Assembly (NCBI GenBank): GCA_025656455.1
Contig: JAHXHS010000034.1
Span: 1-57,262 of the forward strand
Source of the DNA: Candidatus Thiodiazotropha sp. (ex Epidulcina cf. delphinae)
GTDB taxonomy: Bacteria; Pseudomonadota; Gammaproteobacteria; Chromatiales; Chromatiaceae
Direction of reading: 5' to 3'
Length of the DNA: 57,262 nucleotides
Shown: piece by piece, positions 26,842 through 38,940 of the stretch
Position numbering within the stretch: position 1 is the stretch's first letter
How the letters are laid out: each line of letters begins with the position of its first letter
Notes under the pieces: generated by a model
Databases searched by the model: none
Told to the model about the DNA's origin: nothing
Seen by the model: the letters and a program-made list of their open reading frames with translations, nothing else
Program-made: the position numbers and the translations under genes

Positions 26842-27276
26842 ATGGCTAAGAAGATAATGGCTTACATCAAGCTTCAAGTGAAGGCCGGTGAAGCCAATCC
26901 GAGTCCGCCCGTCGGCCCGGCGCTGGGTCAGCACGGGGTGAATATCATGGAGTTTTGCAAGGCCTTCAACGCAAAGACCCAGAGCGTGGAGAAGGGACTG
27001 CCGATCCCGGTGGTTATCACGGTATACAGTGATCGCTCTTTCAGTTTTATCACCAAGACACCCCCGGCATCCGTGTTGCTGAAGAAGACCATGGGCTTGC
27101 AGAAGGGGAGTTCGATTCCCAATACCACCAAGGTGGGTACGGTGACGCGTCAGCAGTTGGAGGAGATCGCCACTATCAAGATGCCTGATCTCACCGCTGC
27201 CGATATGGATGCGGCTGTTCGGACTATCGCAGGCAGCGCCCGTCAGATGGGGCTCAACGTCGAGGGAGTGGAGTAA
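26842..27276 (+). CDS. rplK: 50S ribosomal protein L11
   Basis: A 144-residue protein of the GTPase-associated centre. The N-terminal MAYIKLQVKAGEANPSPPVG contains the Pro-rich hinge targeted by thiopeptides in this family, and the C-terminal RNA-binding domain ends with GSARQMGLNVEG. E. coli L11 is 142 residues. rplA follows after 3 bp. Confidence 0.98.
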   Translation: MAKKIMAYIKLQVKAGEANPSPPVGPALGQHGVNIMEFCKAFNAKTQSVEKGLPIPVVITVYSDRSFSFITKTPPASVLLKKTMGLQKGSSIPNTTKVGTVTRQQLEEIATIKMPDLTAADMDAAVRTIAGSARQMGLNVEGVE

Positions 27277-27279
27277 GTC

Positions 27280-27975
27280 ATGGCCAAGTTGAGCAAACGG
27301 GCAAAGGCGATCCGTGAAAAACTGGAAGCTGGAAAGAGCTACGCGGTGGACGAGGCATTCGGCCTGCTGAAAGAGCTCTCGACAGTGAAATTCAATGAAT
27401 CCATCGAGGTCAGTGTCAATCTGGGCATCGATGCCAGAAAGTCGGATCAAGTGGTGCGTGGCGCCTCTGTGTTGCCGCATGGTATCGGCAAAACCGTTCG
27501 TGTGGCGGTGTTTGCGCAAGGCGCTAACGCCGATGCGGCGAAAGCGGCAGGCGCGGATGTGGTCGGATTCGAAGATCTGGCTGAAGAGATCAAGGGCGGC
27601 AAGATGGATTTTGATGTGGTGGTCGCTTCACCCGATGCGATGCGCGTGGTCGGCAAGCTGGGGCAGATTCTCGGGCCGCGGGGTTTGATGCCGAATCCGA
27701 AGGTTGGCACCGTTACGCCGAATGTGGTTGAAGCGGTGGAGAACGCCAAGGCCGGGCAGGTGCGCTACCGCACCGACAAGGCAGGCATTATCCACTGCTC
27801 TATCGGTAAAGCCGATTTCGAGCCGCAGAAACTGAAAGAGAATCTGGAGTCGCTGCTGGCCGCTTTGGTCAAGGCCAAGCCGAGTTCCGCGAAGGGCGTC
27901 TACCTGAAAAAGGTGACCGTCTCTTCGACCATGGGCCCTGGCCTGGCGGTCGATCAGGCGACTCTGGCTATTTAA
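27280..27975 (+). CDS. rplA: 50S ribosomal protein L1
   Basis: A 231-residue protein of the L1 stalk and probable translational repressor of rplKA. Diagnostic stretches are NESIEVSVNLGIDARKSDQ, GRVVGKLGQ-like VVGKLGQILGPRGLMPNPK, and KGVYLKKVTVSSTMGPG near the C terminus. It is coupled to rplK by a 3-bp gap. E. coli L1 is 234 residues. Confidence 0.98.
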   Translation: MAKLSKRAKAIREKLEAGKSYAVDEAFGLLKELSTVKFNESIEVSVNLGIDARKSDQVVRGASVLPHGIGKTVRVAVFAQGANADAAKAAGADVVGFEDLAEEIKGGKMDFDVVVASPDAMRVVGKLGQILGPRGLMPNPKVGTVTPNVVEAVENAKAGQVRYRTDKAGIIHCSIGKADFEPQKLKENLESLLAALVKAKPSSAKGVYLKKVTVSSTMGPGLAVDQATLAI

Positions 27976-28221
27976 AAATATCGAGCGCTCAGGCGGCCTT
28001 TGCCGGCGCCTGACCGCTGACTGGAACTTTGGGGCGCCGGCTCGCCGGTGCTGTCAAAGACCGCAGGTGCATGGTTGAACATGCTTAATCACCGCCTGCG
28101 CAGACGGAGCACCCCCAATCAGGATTTTCCTGGTGATGGCGTGCGTGGGTTGTGACGCCTTGAGCGTCATGTAGTGTGGTTGGGAAACATTCGGTTTCCC
28201 CATTATCAGGAGGTGACGACT
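27976..28221 (+). promoter_or_regulatory. Structured rplJ leader (L10 control region)
   Basis: This 246-bp gap holds several potential hairpins: tcaggcg/cgcctga near 27990-28012, gcagg/cctgc near 28063-28099, tgacgc/gcgtca at about 28153-28169 and gggaaac/gtttccc at about 28182-28200, the last just before the rplJ ribosome site. In gammaproteobacteria the L10(L12)4 complex binds a folded leader here to repress rplJL, so an equivalent site is expected. I did not find a convincing promoter. Confidence 0.5.
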
Positions 28222-28749
28222 TTGGCACTCAATCTTGAGCAGAAGAAAGCCATCGTTGCCGAGGTCAATGACGTAGCGAGTAGTGCGCTTTCAGCGGTTG
28301 CCGCTGAGTACCGGGGACTGACCGTGGAGCAGATGACCTTATTGCGGCGCGAGGCGCGCAATAACGGTGTCTACCTGCGAGTGGTGAGAAATACCCTGGC
28401 CAAGCGCGCCATGGAGAACACCGATTTCGCCTGTATGCAGGAGGGTTTGACGGGTCCGTTGATCCTGGCCTTCTCGCAGGAGGATCCGGGCTCGGCGGCT
28501 CGCGTCATTAAGGACTTTGCTAAGGAGCACAAGCTTCTCGAGGTCAAGATGGTATCCATCGGCGGCAAGATGTTGGCGCCCGGTGATATCGATGCCTTGG
28601 CTAAGATGCCGACCTACGACCAGGCGATCAGCATGCTGATGGCGGTCATGAAGGCGCCGGTAGAGAAGTTGGCTCGCACCATGAAAGAGGTGCCTGGCAA
28701 GCTGGTCCGGACCGTGGCAGCGATCAAGGACGCCAAACAGGCGGCCTAA
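28222..28749 (+). CDS. rplJ: 50S ribosomal protein L10 (TTG start)
   Basis: A 175-residue base of the L7/L12 stalk and translational regulator of its own operon. I choose TTG at 28222, read as M-ALNLEQKKAIVAEV, because it matches the family N terminus and has AGGAGGTGA at ideal distance; the longer ATG frame begins within the folded leader. VYLRVVRNTLAKRA is the rRNA-binding region and the C-terminal helix binds L12. rplL follows after 57 bp. Confidence 0.95.
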   Translation: MALNLEQKKAIVAEVNDVASSALSAVAAEYRGLTVEQMTLLRREARNNGVYLRVVRNTLAKRAMENTDFACMQEGLTGPLILAFSQEDPGSAARVIKDFAKEHKLLEVKMVSIGGKMLAPGDIDALAKMPTYDQAISMLMAVMKAPVEKLARTMKEVPGKLVRTVAAIKDAKQAA

Positions 28750-28806
28750 TCGGCTTTACCTTATACACACGTAAATCGTGCTAATCATTTTTTCAGGAGT
28801 TTAATA

Positions 28807-29187
28807 ATGGCCGTTTCTAAAGAAGAGATTCTCGACGCGATTGCCGAGATGTCCGTGATGGACGTGGTCGCGCTCATCGAGGCAATGGAAGAGAAGTTTG
28901 GCGTCACCGCTGCCGCCGCAGTGGCTGCCGCACCGGCTGCCGCCGGTGGTGGCGCTGAAGCCGCCGCGGAAGAGCAGACCGAGTTCGACGTGGTGCTGGC
29001 TGAAATCGGTGCAAACAAGATTTCTGTTATCAAGGCGGTACGCGCTATCACCGGCCTGGGCCTCAAAGAGGCCAAGGATGCTGTCGAAAGCGCTCCTTCC
29101 GCATTGAAGGAAGGCGTCAGTAAGGATGAGGCCGAGGAGGCCAAGAAGCAACTCGAAGAGGCGGGCGCCAAAGTCGAGATCAAATAA
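28807..29187 (+). CDS. rplL: 50S ribosomal protein L7/L12
   Basis: A 126-residue stalk protein, present in multiple copies per ribosome, that recruits translational GTPases. An N-terminal dimerisation helix, an Ala/Gly-rich hinge (about 38-55) and the C-terminal domain with EFDVVLAEIGANKISVIK and GLGLKEAKDAVES are evident. It has a strong AGGAG ribosome site, fitting its higher expression relative to L10. Confidence 0.98.
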   Translation: MAVSKEEILDAIAEMSVMDVVALIEAMEEKFGVTAAAAVAAAPAAAGGGAEAAAEEQTEFDVVLAEIGANKISVIKAVRAITGLGLKEAKDAVESAPSALKEGVSKDEAEEAKKQLEEAGAKVEIK

Positions 29188-29225
29188 GATTCTCGTCTCG
29201 ATCGTCTGTAGACAAGTGAGGTTGA

Positions 29226-29254
29226 GGCTGGTGGTGTAACGCCACCGGCCTTTT
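29226..29254 (+). terminator. Attenuator-like hairpin between rplL and rpoB
   Basis: Stem ggctggtgg/ccaccggcc (one G-U pair) with a 7-base loop, followed by TTTT. It is placed where E. coli has a partial terminator that lets only part of the rplL transcription reach rpoB, so it likely sets the ribosomal-protein to polymerase ratio. Confidence 0.7.
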
Positions 29255-29285
29255 CCCGCTTGTCGCAGGTATTCCGGTAGTTCCT

Positions 29286-29323
29286 GGTTCAGGGGATTGG
29301 CGGGATACCCGGTCCCCTGAACC
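29286..29323 (+). other. Long hairpin upstream of rpoB, possible RNase III site
   Basis: Perfect 11-bp arms ggttcagggga (29286-29296) and tcccctgaacc (29313-29323) surround a loop that can fold again. No T-run follows. E. coli has an RNase III processing hairpin in the same rplL-rpoB gap, so a similar role is plausible. Confidence 0.5.
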
Positions 29324-29420
29324 GAAAATCGGGATTTAGTTTGAGGCGATGGCCGAAACCCGGCGGGAAGTCGGCGACGGCATCGTAACCACCAAGCCTT
29401 TGACACTGAGGGATGGCAGC

Positions 29421-32400
29421 ATGGCCTATTCTTTCACCGAAAAAAAGCGTATTCGCAAAGACTTCGGTAAACGTCCCAGCATACTGGATGTACCGTTTCT
29501 TCTGGCAACACAGATCGACTCCTATCGAGGGTTTCTTCAGGATGGCATAGCGCCTGACGAACGCCAGGATATGGGTCTGCATGCGGCGTTTAAGTCGGTC
29601 ATGCCGATTACCAGTTACTCAGGCAATGCCGTGCTCGAGTATGTGAACTACAAGCTCGGTGAGCCTGTGTTCGATGTCAGGGAGTGTCAGCTGCGGGGCA
29701 CCACCTATGCCGCTCCGCTGCGTGTGCTGGTGCGTCTGGTCATCTATGATAAGGAGGCGCCCGCCGGCTCTAAGATCGTCAAGGATATCAGGGAACAAGA
29801 GGTCTATATGGGCGAACTGCCCCTGATGACCGATACCGGCACCTTTGTCATCAACGGCACCGAGCGGGTTATCGTCTCCCAGCTGCACCGTTCTCCCGGC
29901 GTCTTCTTCGATCACGATCGCGGCAAGACCCATTCGTCGGGCAAGTTGCTCTTCTCGGCGCGAGTAATCCCCTATCGTGGCTCCTGGCTCGATTTCGAAT
30001 TCGACCCGAAGGACAATGTGTTTGTGCGCATCGACCGTCGCCGGAAACTGCCGGCCACCATCCTGCTGCGCGCCTTGGGTTTCGACACCGAACAGATTCT
30101 CGAAATGTTTTTCGACACCGACACCTTCAGTCTGACCAAGCGGACGGTGAAGGTGGACTTGGTGCCTGAACGCCTGCGCGGCGAGACGGTCAGCTTCGAC
30201 ATCAAGGTCGGGGATCAGGTGATTGTGGAGGCGGGGCGCCGCATCACTGCCCGCCACATCCGTGAACTCGAGAAGGCCGGGGTGAAAAAACTGGATGTGC
30301 CGCGGGATTTCGCCTACGGCAAGGTGTTGGCGCACAATGTGGTCGACAAGGATACCGGCGAACTGGTCGCGGAAGCCAACGCAGAGATCACCGAGGAGTT
30401 GCTGGAGGCGTTGATCGGGAAAGGCGTGAGGAAGATGAAGACCCTCTTCACCAACGACCTGGATCATGGCCCGTTCATCTCCGAGACCTTGCGCATCGAT
30501 CCGACCACCAACGAGTTGGAGGCGCAGGTCGAGATCTATCGCATGATGCGTCCCGGTGAGCCGCCGACCAAAGAAGCGGCGCAGAACCTCTTCAACAATC
30601 TCTTCTTCACCCCGGATCGCTACGATCTGTCAGCGGTTGGCCGGATGAAGTTCAATCGTCGCCTGAACCGAGAAGACGAAGTGGGCGAAGGGGTGCTTTC
30701 CAAGGAGGATATCGTCGATGTCTTGAGAGAGCTGATCAATATCCGAAACGGCAACGGTGTGGTCGACGATATCGATCACTTGGGCAATCGCCGCATCCGC
30801 TGTGTGGGCGAGATGGCGGAGAATCAGTTCCGCGTCGGTTTGGTGCGTGTCGAACGCGCCGTGAAGGAGCGCTTGACCCAGGCCGAGTCCGAGGGACTGA
30901 TGCCGCAGGAGATGATCAACGCCAAACCGGTCTCCGCCGCCATCAAGGAGTTCTTCGGCTCCAGTCAGTTGTCTCAGTTCATGGATCAGAACAATCCCCT
31001 ATCCGAAGTGACCCACAAGCGTCGTGTCTCGGCGCTGGGTCCCGGCGGCCTGGCGCGTGAGCGCGCCGGCTTCGAGGTGCGTGACGTGCATCCGACCCAC
31101 TACGGCCGGGTCTGTCCCATCGAGACGCCTGAAGGTCCCAACATCGGTCTGATCAACTCGCTTGCGGTCTATTCACGCACCAATCGCTACGGTTTTCTCG
31201 AAACCCCCTACCGGAAAGTCGATAATGAGAAAGTCACGGATCAGATCGACTATCTTTCGGCGATCGAGGAGGGTCGGTTTGTCATTGCCCAGGCCAATGC
31301 AACGCTGGATGGCGATGGGAAACTGGCCGACGAGTTGGTTTCTTCCCGTTTTCAAAATGAATTCACCCTCTCCACCCCGGACAAGGTGCAGTACATCGAC
31401 GTATCGCCGAAGCAGATCGTCTCCGTGGCGGCATCACTGATTCCGTTTCTGGAGCACGACGATGCCAACCGTGCGCTGATGGGCTCCAACATGCAACGCC
31501 AGGCCGTTCCTGTGTTGCGTGCCGAGAAACCCTTGGTCGGTACCGGTATCGAACGCGTGGTGGCGGTGGATTCAGGCGTTACCGTGGTGGCCAAGCGGGG
31601 CGGTGAGATCGAATCGGTCGATGCGGCCCGCATCGTGGTGCGGGTCAACGATGACGAGACCGAGGCCGGGGAGCCGGGTGTGGACATCTACAATCTGACC
31701 AAGTACACCCGCTCCAATCAGAACACTTGTATCAACCAGCGTCCCCTGGTCAATGTAAGGGATGTGATTGCCCGTGGCGACGTGTTGGCCGACGGCCCCT
31801 CCACCGATATGGGCGAACTGGCTCTGGGACAGAATCTGCGGGTCGCTTTTATGCCCTGGAACGGCTACAACTTCGAGGATTCCATCCTCATATCCGAGCG
31901 CGTGGTGCAGGAGGATCGCTTTACCTCGATCCATATCGAGGAGATGACCTGCATGGCCCGCGACACCAAGCTGGGCCCCGAAGAGATCACCGGCGATATC
32001 CCGAATGTAGGCGAGGCGGCGCTCTCCAAGCTGGACGAGTCGGGCATTGTCTATATCGGCGCCGAGGTGCGGGAAGGCGACATCCTGGTCGGCAAGGTCA
32101 CCCCAAAGGGCGAATCCCAACTGACTCCTGAGGAGAAGCTGTTGCGCGCCATCTTCGGCGAGAAGGCATCCGATGTGAAGGATACTTCGCTGCGTGTCTC
32201 CTCCGGCATGGTCGGAACCGTCATCGATGTCCAGGTCTTTACCCGCGATGGCGTGGAAAAGGATGCCCGGGCCCTGCAGATCGAACAGGTCGAGTTGGAT
32301 CGTGTCCGTAAGGATCTCGATGATCAACTGCGGATCATGGAAGCGGATACCTTTCAGCGTGTCGAGAAGATGTTGATATCCAAGCTGGTCGATGGCGGCC

Positions 32401-33497
32401 CCAATCAGATCAAGGCGGGAACCAAGGTCACCAAGGCCTATCTTACGGACATGGAGCAGGATAAGTGGTTGGAAATACGCCTGCGCAATGAGGAGTCCGC
32501 TGCTCAGTTGGAGGCGATTGCCGAGCAGATCAAGGCCCAGCGTGAGGCTTTCCGCGACAAGTATGAAGAGAAAAAACGCAAACTGACGGCCGGCGACGAT
32601 CTGGCGCCGGGCGTATTGAAGATGGTCAAGGTCTACGTGGCGGTGAAACGACGCATCCAGCCGGGAGACAAGATGGCGGGACGCCACGGCAACAAGGGCG
32701 TTATTTCCACCATCGTGCCGGTCGAGGACATGCCGTTCGATGAGGAGGGCGAGCCGGTCGATATCGTGCTCAACCCGCTTGGCGTGCCCTCGCGCATGAA
32801 CGTGGGCCAGGTGCTGGAGACCCATCTCGGCTTTGCCGCCAAGGGGGTGGGCCGACGCATCGGGGCGATGCTGGACGTCCAGAACAAGATAGCGGAGCTG
32901 CGGGCATTCCTCGACAAGGTATATAACACCAGCGGCAAGCGAGAGGATCTCGACTCGATGACCGATGAAGAGGTGGTGGCGATGTGTCAAAACCTCAGGA
33001 GCGGTGTGCCCATGGCAACGCCGGTCTTCGACGGCGCCCATGAGTCCGAGGTGAAACATATGCTGGAGCTGGCGTGTCTGCCTGAAAGCGGTCAGTGCAA
33101 ACTGTTCGACGGGCGCACCGGCGACTCTTTCGAGCGCGACGTCACGGTCGGCTATATGTACATGCTCAAGCTCAACCACCTGGTGGATGACAAGATGCAC
33201 GCCCGTTCCACCGGTCCCTACAGCCTAGTGACTCAGCAACCGTTGGGCGGAAAGGCGCAGTTCGGCGGTCAACGCTTCGGCGAGATGGAGGTGTGGGCGC
33301 TGGAGGCATACGGCGCCGCTTATACCTTGCAGGAGATGCTTACCGTCAAGTCCGACGACGTCAATGGGCGCACCCGGATGTACAAGAATATCGTGGACGG
33401 CAATCATCAAATGGAGGCCGGTATGCCCGAGTCGTTCAACGTGCTGGTCAAGGAGATCCGTTCTCTGGCCATCAATATCGAATTGGAACAGGACTGA
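29421..33497 (+). CDS. rpoB: DNA-directed RNA polymerase beta subunit
   Basis: A 1358-residue catalytic-core subunit. I start at MAYSFTEKKRIRKDFGKRP (29421), which aligns with E. coli RpoB; a frame 24 codons longer is only readable leader. The rifampicin pocket reads FFGSSQLSQFMDQNNPLSE followed by VTHKRRVSALGPGG, that is, the susceptible-type residues. Later conserved parts include GYNFEDSILISERVV and GKAQFGGQRFGEMEVWALEAYG. rpoC follows after 30 bp. Confidence 0.99.
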   Translation: MAYSFTEKKRIRKDFGKRPSILDVPFLLATQIDSYRGFLQDGIAPDERQDMGLHAAFKSVMPITSYSGNAVLEYVNYKLGEPVFDVRECQLRGTTYAAPLRVLVRLVIYDKEAPAGSKIVKDIREQEVYMGELPLMTDTGTFVINGTERVIVSQLHRSPGVFFDHDRGKTHSSGKLLFSARVIPYRGSWLDFEFDPKDNVFVRIDRRRKLPATILLRALGFDTEQILEMFFDTDTFSLTKRTVKVDLVPERLRGETVSFDIKVGDQVIVEAGRRITARHIRELEKAGVKKLDVPRDFAYGKVLAHNVVDKDTGELVAEANAEITEELLEALIGKGVRKMKTLFTNDLDHGPFISETLRIDPTTNELEAQVEIYRMMRPGEPPTKEAAQNLFNNLFFTPDRYDLSAVGRMKFNRRLNREDEVGEGVLSKEDIVDVLRELINIRNGNGVVDDIDHLGNRRIRCVGEMAENQFRVGLVRVERAVKERLTQAESEGLMPQEMINAKPVSAAIKEFFGSSQLSQFMDQNNPLSEVTHKRRVSALGPGGLARERAGFEVRDVHPTHYGRVCPIETPEGPNIGLINSLAVYSRTNRYGFLETPYRKVDNEKVTDQIDYLSAIEEGRFVIAQANATLDGDGKLADELVSSRFQNEFTLSTPDKVQYIDVSPKQIVSVAASLIPFLEHDDANRALMGSNMQRQAVPVLRAEKPLVGTGIERVVAVDSGVTVVAKRGGEIESVDAARIVVRVNDDETEAGEPGVDIYNLTKYTRSNQNTCINQRPLVNVRDVIARGDVLADGPSTDMGELALGQNLRVAFMPWNGYNFEDSILISERVVQEDRFTSIHIEEMTCMARDTKLGPEEITGDIPNVGEAALSKLDESGIVYIGAEVREGDILVGKVTPKGESQLTPEEKLLRAIFGEKASDVKDTSLRVSSGMVGTVIDVQVFTRDGVEKDARALQIEQVELDRVRKDLDDQLRIMEADTFQRVEKMLISKLVDGGPNQIKAGTKVTKAYLTDMEQDKWLEIRLRNEESAAQLEAIAEQIKAQREAFRDKYEEKKRKLTAGDDLAPGVLKMVKVYVAVKRRIQPGDKMAGRHGNKGVISTIVPVEDMPFDEEGEPVDIVLNPLGVPSRMNVGQVLETHLGFAAKGVGRRIGAMLDVQNKIAELRAFLDKVYNTSGKREDLDSMTDEEVVAMCQNLRSGVPMATPVFDGAHESEVKHMLELACLPESGQCKLFDGRTGDSFERDVTVGYMYMLKLNHLVDDKMHARSTGPYSLVTQQPLGGKAQFGGQRFGEMEVWALEAYGAAYTLQEMLTVKSDDVNGRTRMYKNIVDGNHQMEAGMPESFNVLVKEIRSLAINIELEQD

Positions 33498-33527
33498 GGT
33501 CAGTAACCGAATGCAGGAGAAACGTTC

Positions 33528-37742
<4,215 letters not shown>

Positions 37743-37773
37743 GCTTTATCGCAAGCGATATCGTCACATCCCC

Positions 37774-37802
37774 TTGACAAGGGCTTGGAGCAAGCATAGA
37801 AT
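37774..37802 (+). promoter_or_regulatory. Strong sigma-70 promoter upstream of rpsL
   Basis: TTGACA (37774-37779), 17-bp spacer, TAGAAT (37797-37802). It lies 32 bp after the rpoC stop and about 200 bp before rpsL, so it can drive the str operon independently of rpoBC. Transcription would start near 37809. Confidence 0.8.
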
Positions 37803-37814
37803 GCGCGCTCCTTA

Positions 37815-37840
37815 GACAGGCCGGCCCATGCCGGCCTGTC
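37815..37840 (+). terminator. Perfect hairpin just downstream of the rpsL promoter
   Basis: Stem gacaggccggc/gccggcctgtc with loop ccat, followed by gtttct, a weak U tract. It may terminate rpoBC transcripts, yet it also forms the first bases of transcripts from the promoter at 37774, where it could attenuate or stabilise them. Confidence 0.55.
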
Positions 37841-38002
37841 GTTTCTGACACTCGACTCGTTGTCTAAAGCGCTGTTGAGTAAGGTCATTTTAGCCAGAGA
37901 GATTGTTCACTCTTGTTGCGCTGTCAGGTGCGGCAAGCAGGGGACGGCTTCTCCGGTTTTTTTGTGCAAATAGCAAACATCACGTCCCTGGAGACGGAAT
38001 AG

Positions 38003-38377
38003 ATGGCGACAATCAACCAACTGGTGCGCAAGCCCAGGAAGCGAAAAGTCCAAAAGAGTAATGTGCCGGCGCTGGAGTCCTGCCCGCAACGGCGTGGCGT
38101 ATGCACTCGTGTCTATACTACGACACCGAAAAAGCCCAACTCGGCGCTGCGTAAAGTCGCCCGTGTCAGGTTGACCAACGGCTATGAGGTTTCGAGTTAC
38201 ATCGGTGGTGAGGGACACAATCTGCAGGAGCACTCGGTGGTGCTGATTCGCGGCGGCCGTGTGAAGGACTTGCCGGGTGTTCGCTATCATGTGGTGCGCG
38301 GCAGTCTTGATACCTCCGGTGTCGAGAAGCGGCGTCAAGGTCGATCCAAGTACGGCGCGAAGCGTCCGAAGAGTTAA
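38003..38377 (+). CDS. rpsL: 30S ribosomal protein S12
   Basis: A 124-residue decoding-centre protein. TTTPKKPNSALRK and GGRVKDLPGVRYH hold the lysines (42 and 87 in E. coli numbering) whose change gives streptomycin resistance; both are wild type. The ATG follows GGAGA. It is the first gene of the str operon with rpsG, fusA and tuf2. Confidence 0.99.
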   Translation: MATINQLVRKPRKRKVQKSNVPALESCPQRRGVCTRVYTTTPKKPNSALRKVARVRLTNGYEVSSYIGGEGHNLQEHSVVLIRGGRVKDLPGVRYHVVRGSLDTSGVEKRRQGRSKYGAKRPKS

Positions 38378-38421
38378 TGGTCTGCTGGTCAGATATTATT
38401 CAACAGGTTTGAGATAGAGCA

Positions 38422-38892
38422 ATGCCAAGAAGACGAATTGCATCACGGCGCGGAACCCTGCCCGATCCCAAGTATGGAAGCCAACTGCTGGCCAAATTCA
38501 TCAACATGGTGATGCAGGACGGCAAGAAGTCGGTCGCGGAAAAGATTCTCTACGTTGCCCTGGACTCTGTGGTGGAGAAGCGTGAAGGTGAGCCGCTTGA
38601 GTTGCTGGAGACGGCCCTCGAGAATGTGCGCCCGCTGGTTGAGGTCAAATCTCGCCGTGTCGGCGGCGCCACTTATCAGGTGCCCGTTGAAGTGCGCCCC
38701 AACCGGCGTAATTCACTGGCGATGCGCTGGCTGATCGATGCATCACGCAAGCGCAGTGAAAAATCGATGGCATACCGTCTCGCCGGCGAGCTGATGGATG
38801 CCGCTGAGAACAAGGGTGCGGCGGTCAAGAAGAAAGACGATACGCACCGGATGGCAGAGGCGAACAAGGCATTCTCGCACTATCGCTGGTAA
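38422..38892 (+). CDS. rpsG: 30S ribosomal protein S7
   Basis: A 156-residue primary assembly protein of the 30S head. MPRRRIASRR at the N terminus, VEVKSRRVGGATYQVPVEV in the middle and KANKAFSHYRW-type C terminus (EANKAFSHYRW) are family hallmarks. In E. coli S7 represses the str operon by binding between rpsL and rpsG; the gap here is only 44 bp, so the site would be shorter. Confidence 0.99.
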   Translation: MPRRRIASRRGTLPDPKYGSQLLAKFINMVMQDGKKSVAEKILYVALDSVVEKREGEPLELLETALENVRPLVEVKSRRVGGATYQVPVEVRPNRRNSLAMRWLIDASRKRSEKSMAYRLAGELMDAAENKGAAVKKKDDTHRMAEANKAFSHYRW

Positions 38893-38940
38893 GCGATCCC
38901 ATAACCTTAAACTTAGCTCTTTAAAAAACAGGTTTGTAAC

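Noticed and set aside
28174..28749. ATG start for rplJ 16 codons upstream
   Set aside because: Would translate the hairpin and ribosome site of the leader; the TTG start matches the L10 family N terminus.
31572..33200. 542-codon minus-strand frame inside rpoB
   Set aside because: Complete overlap with rpoB; His/Leu-rich composition typical of an antisense shadow.
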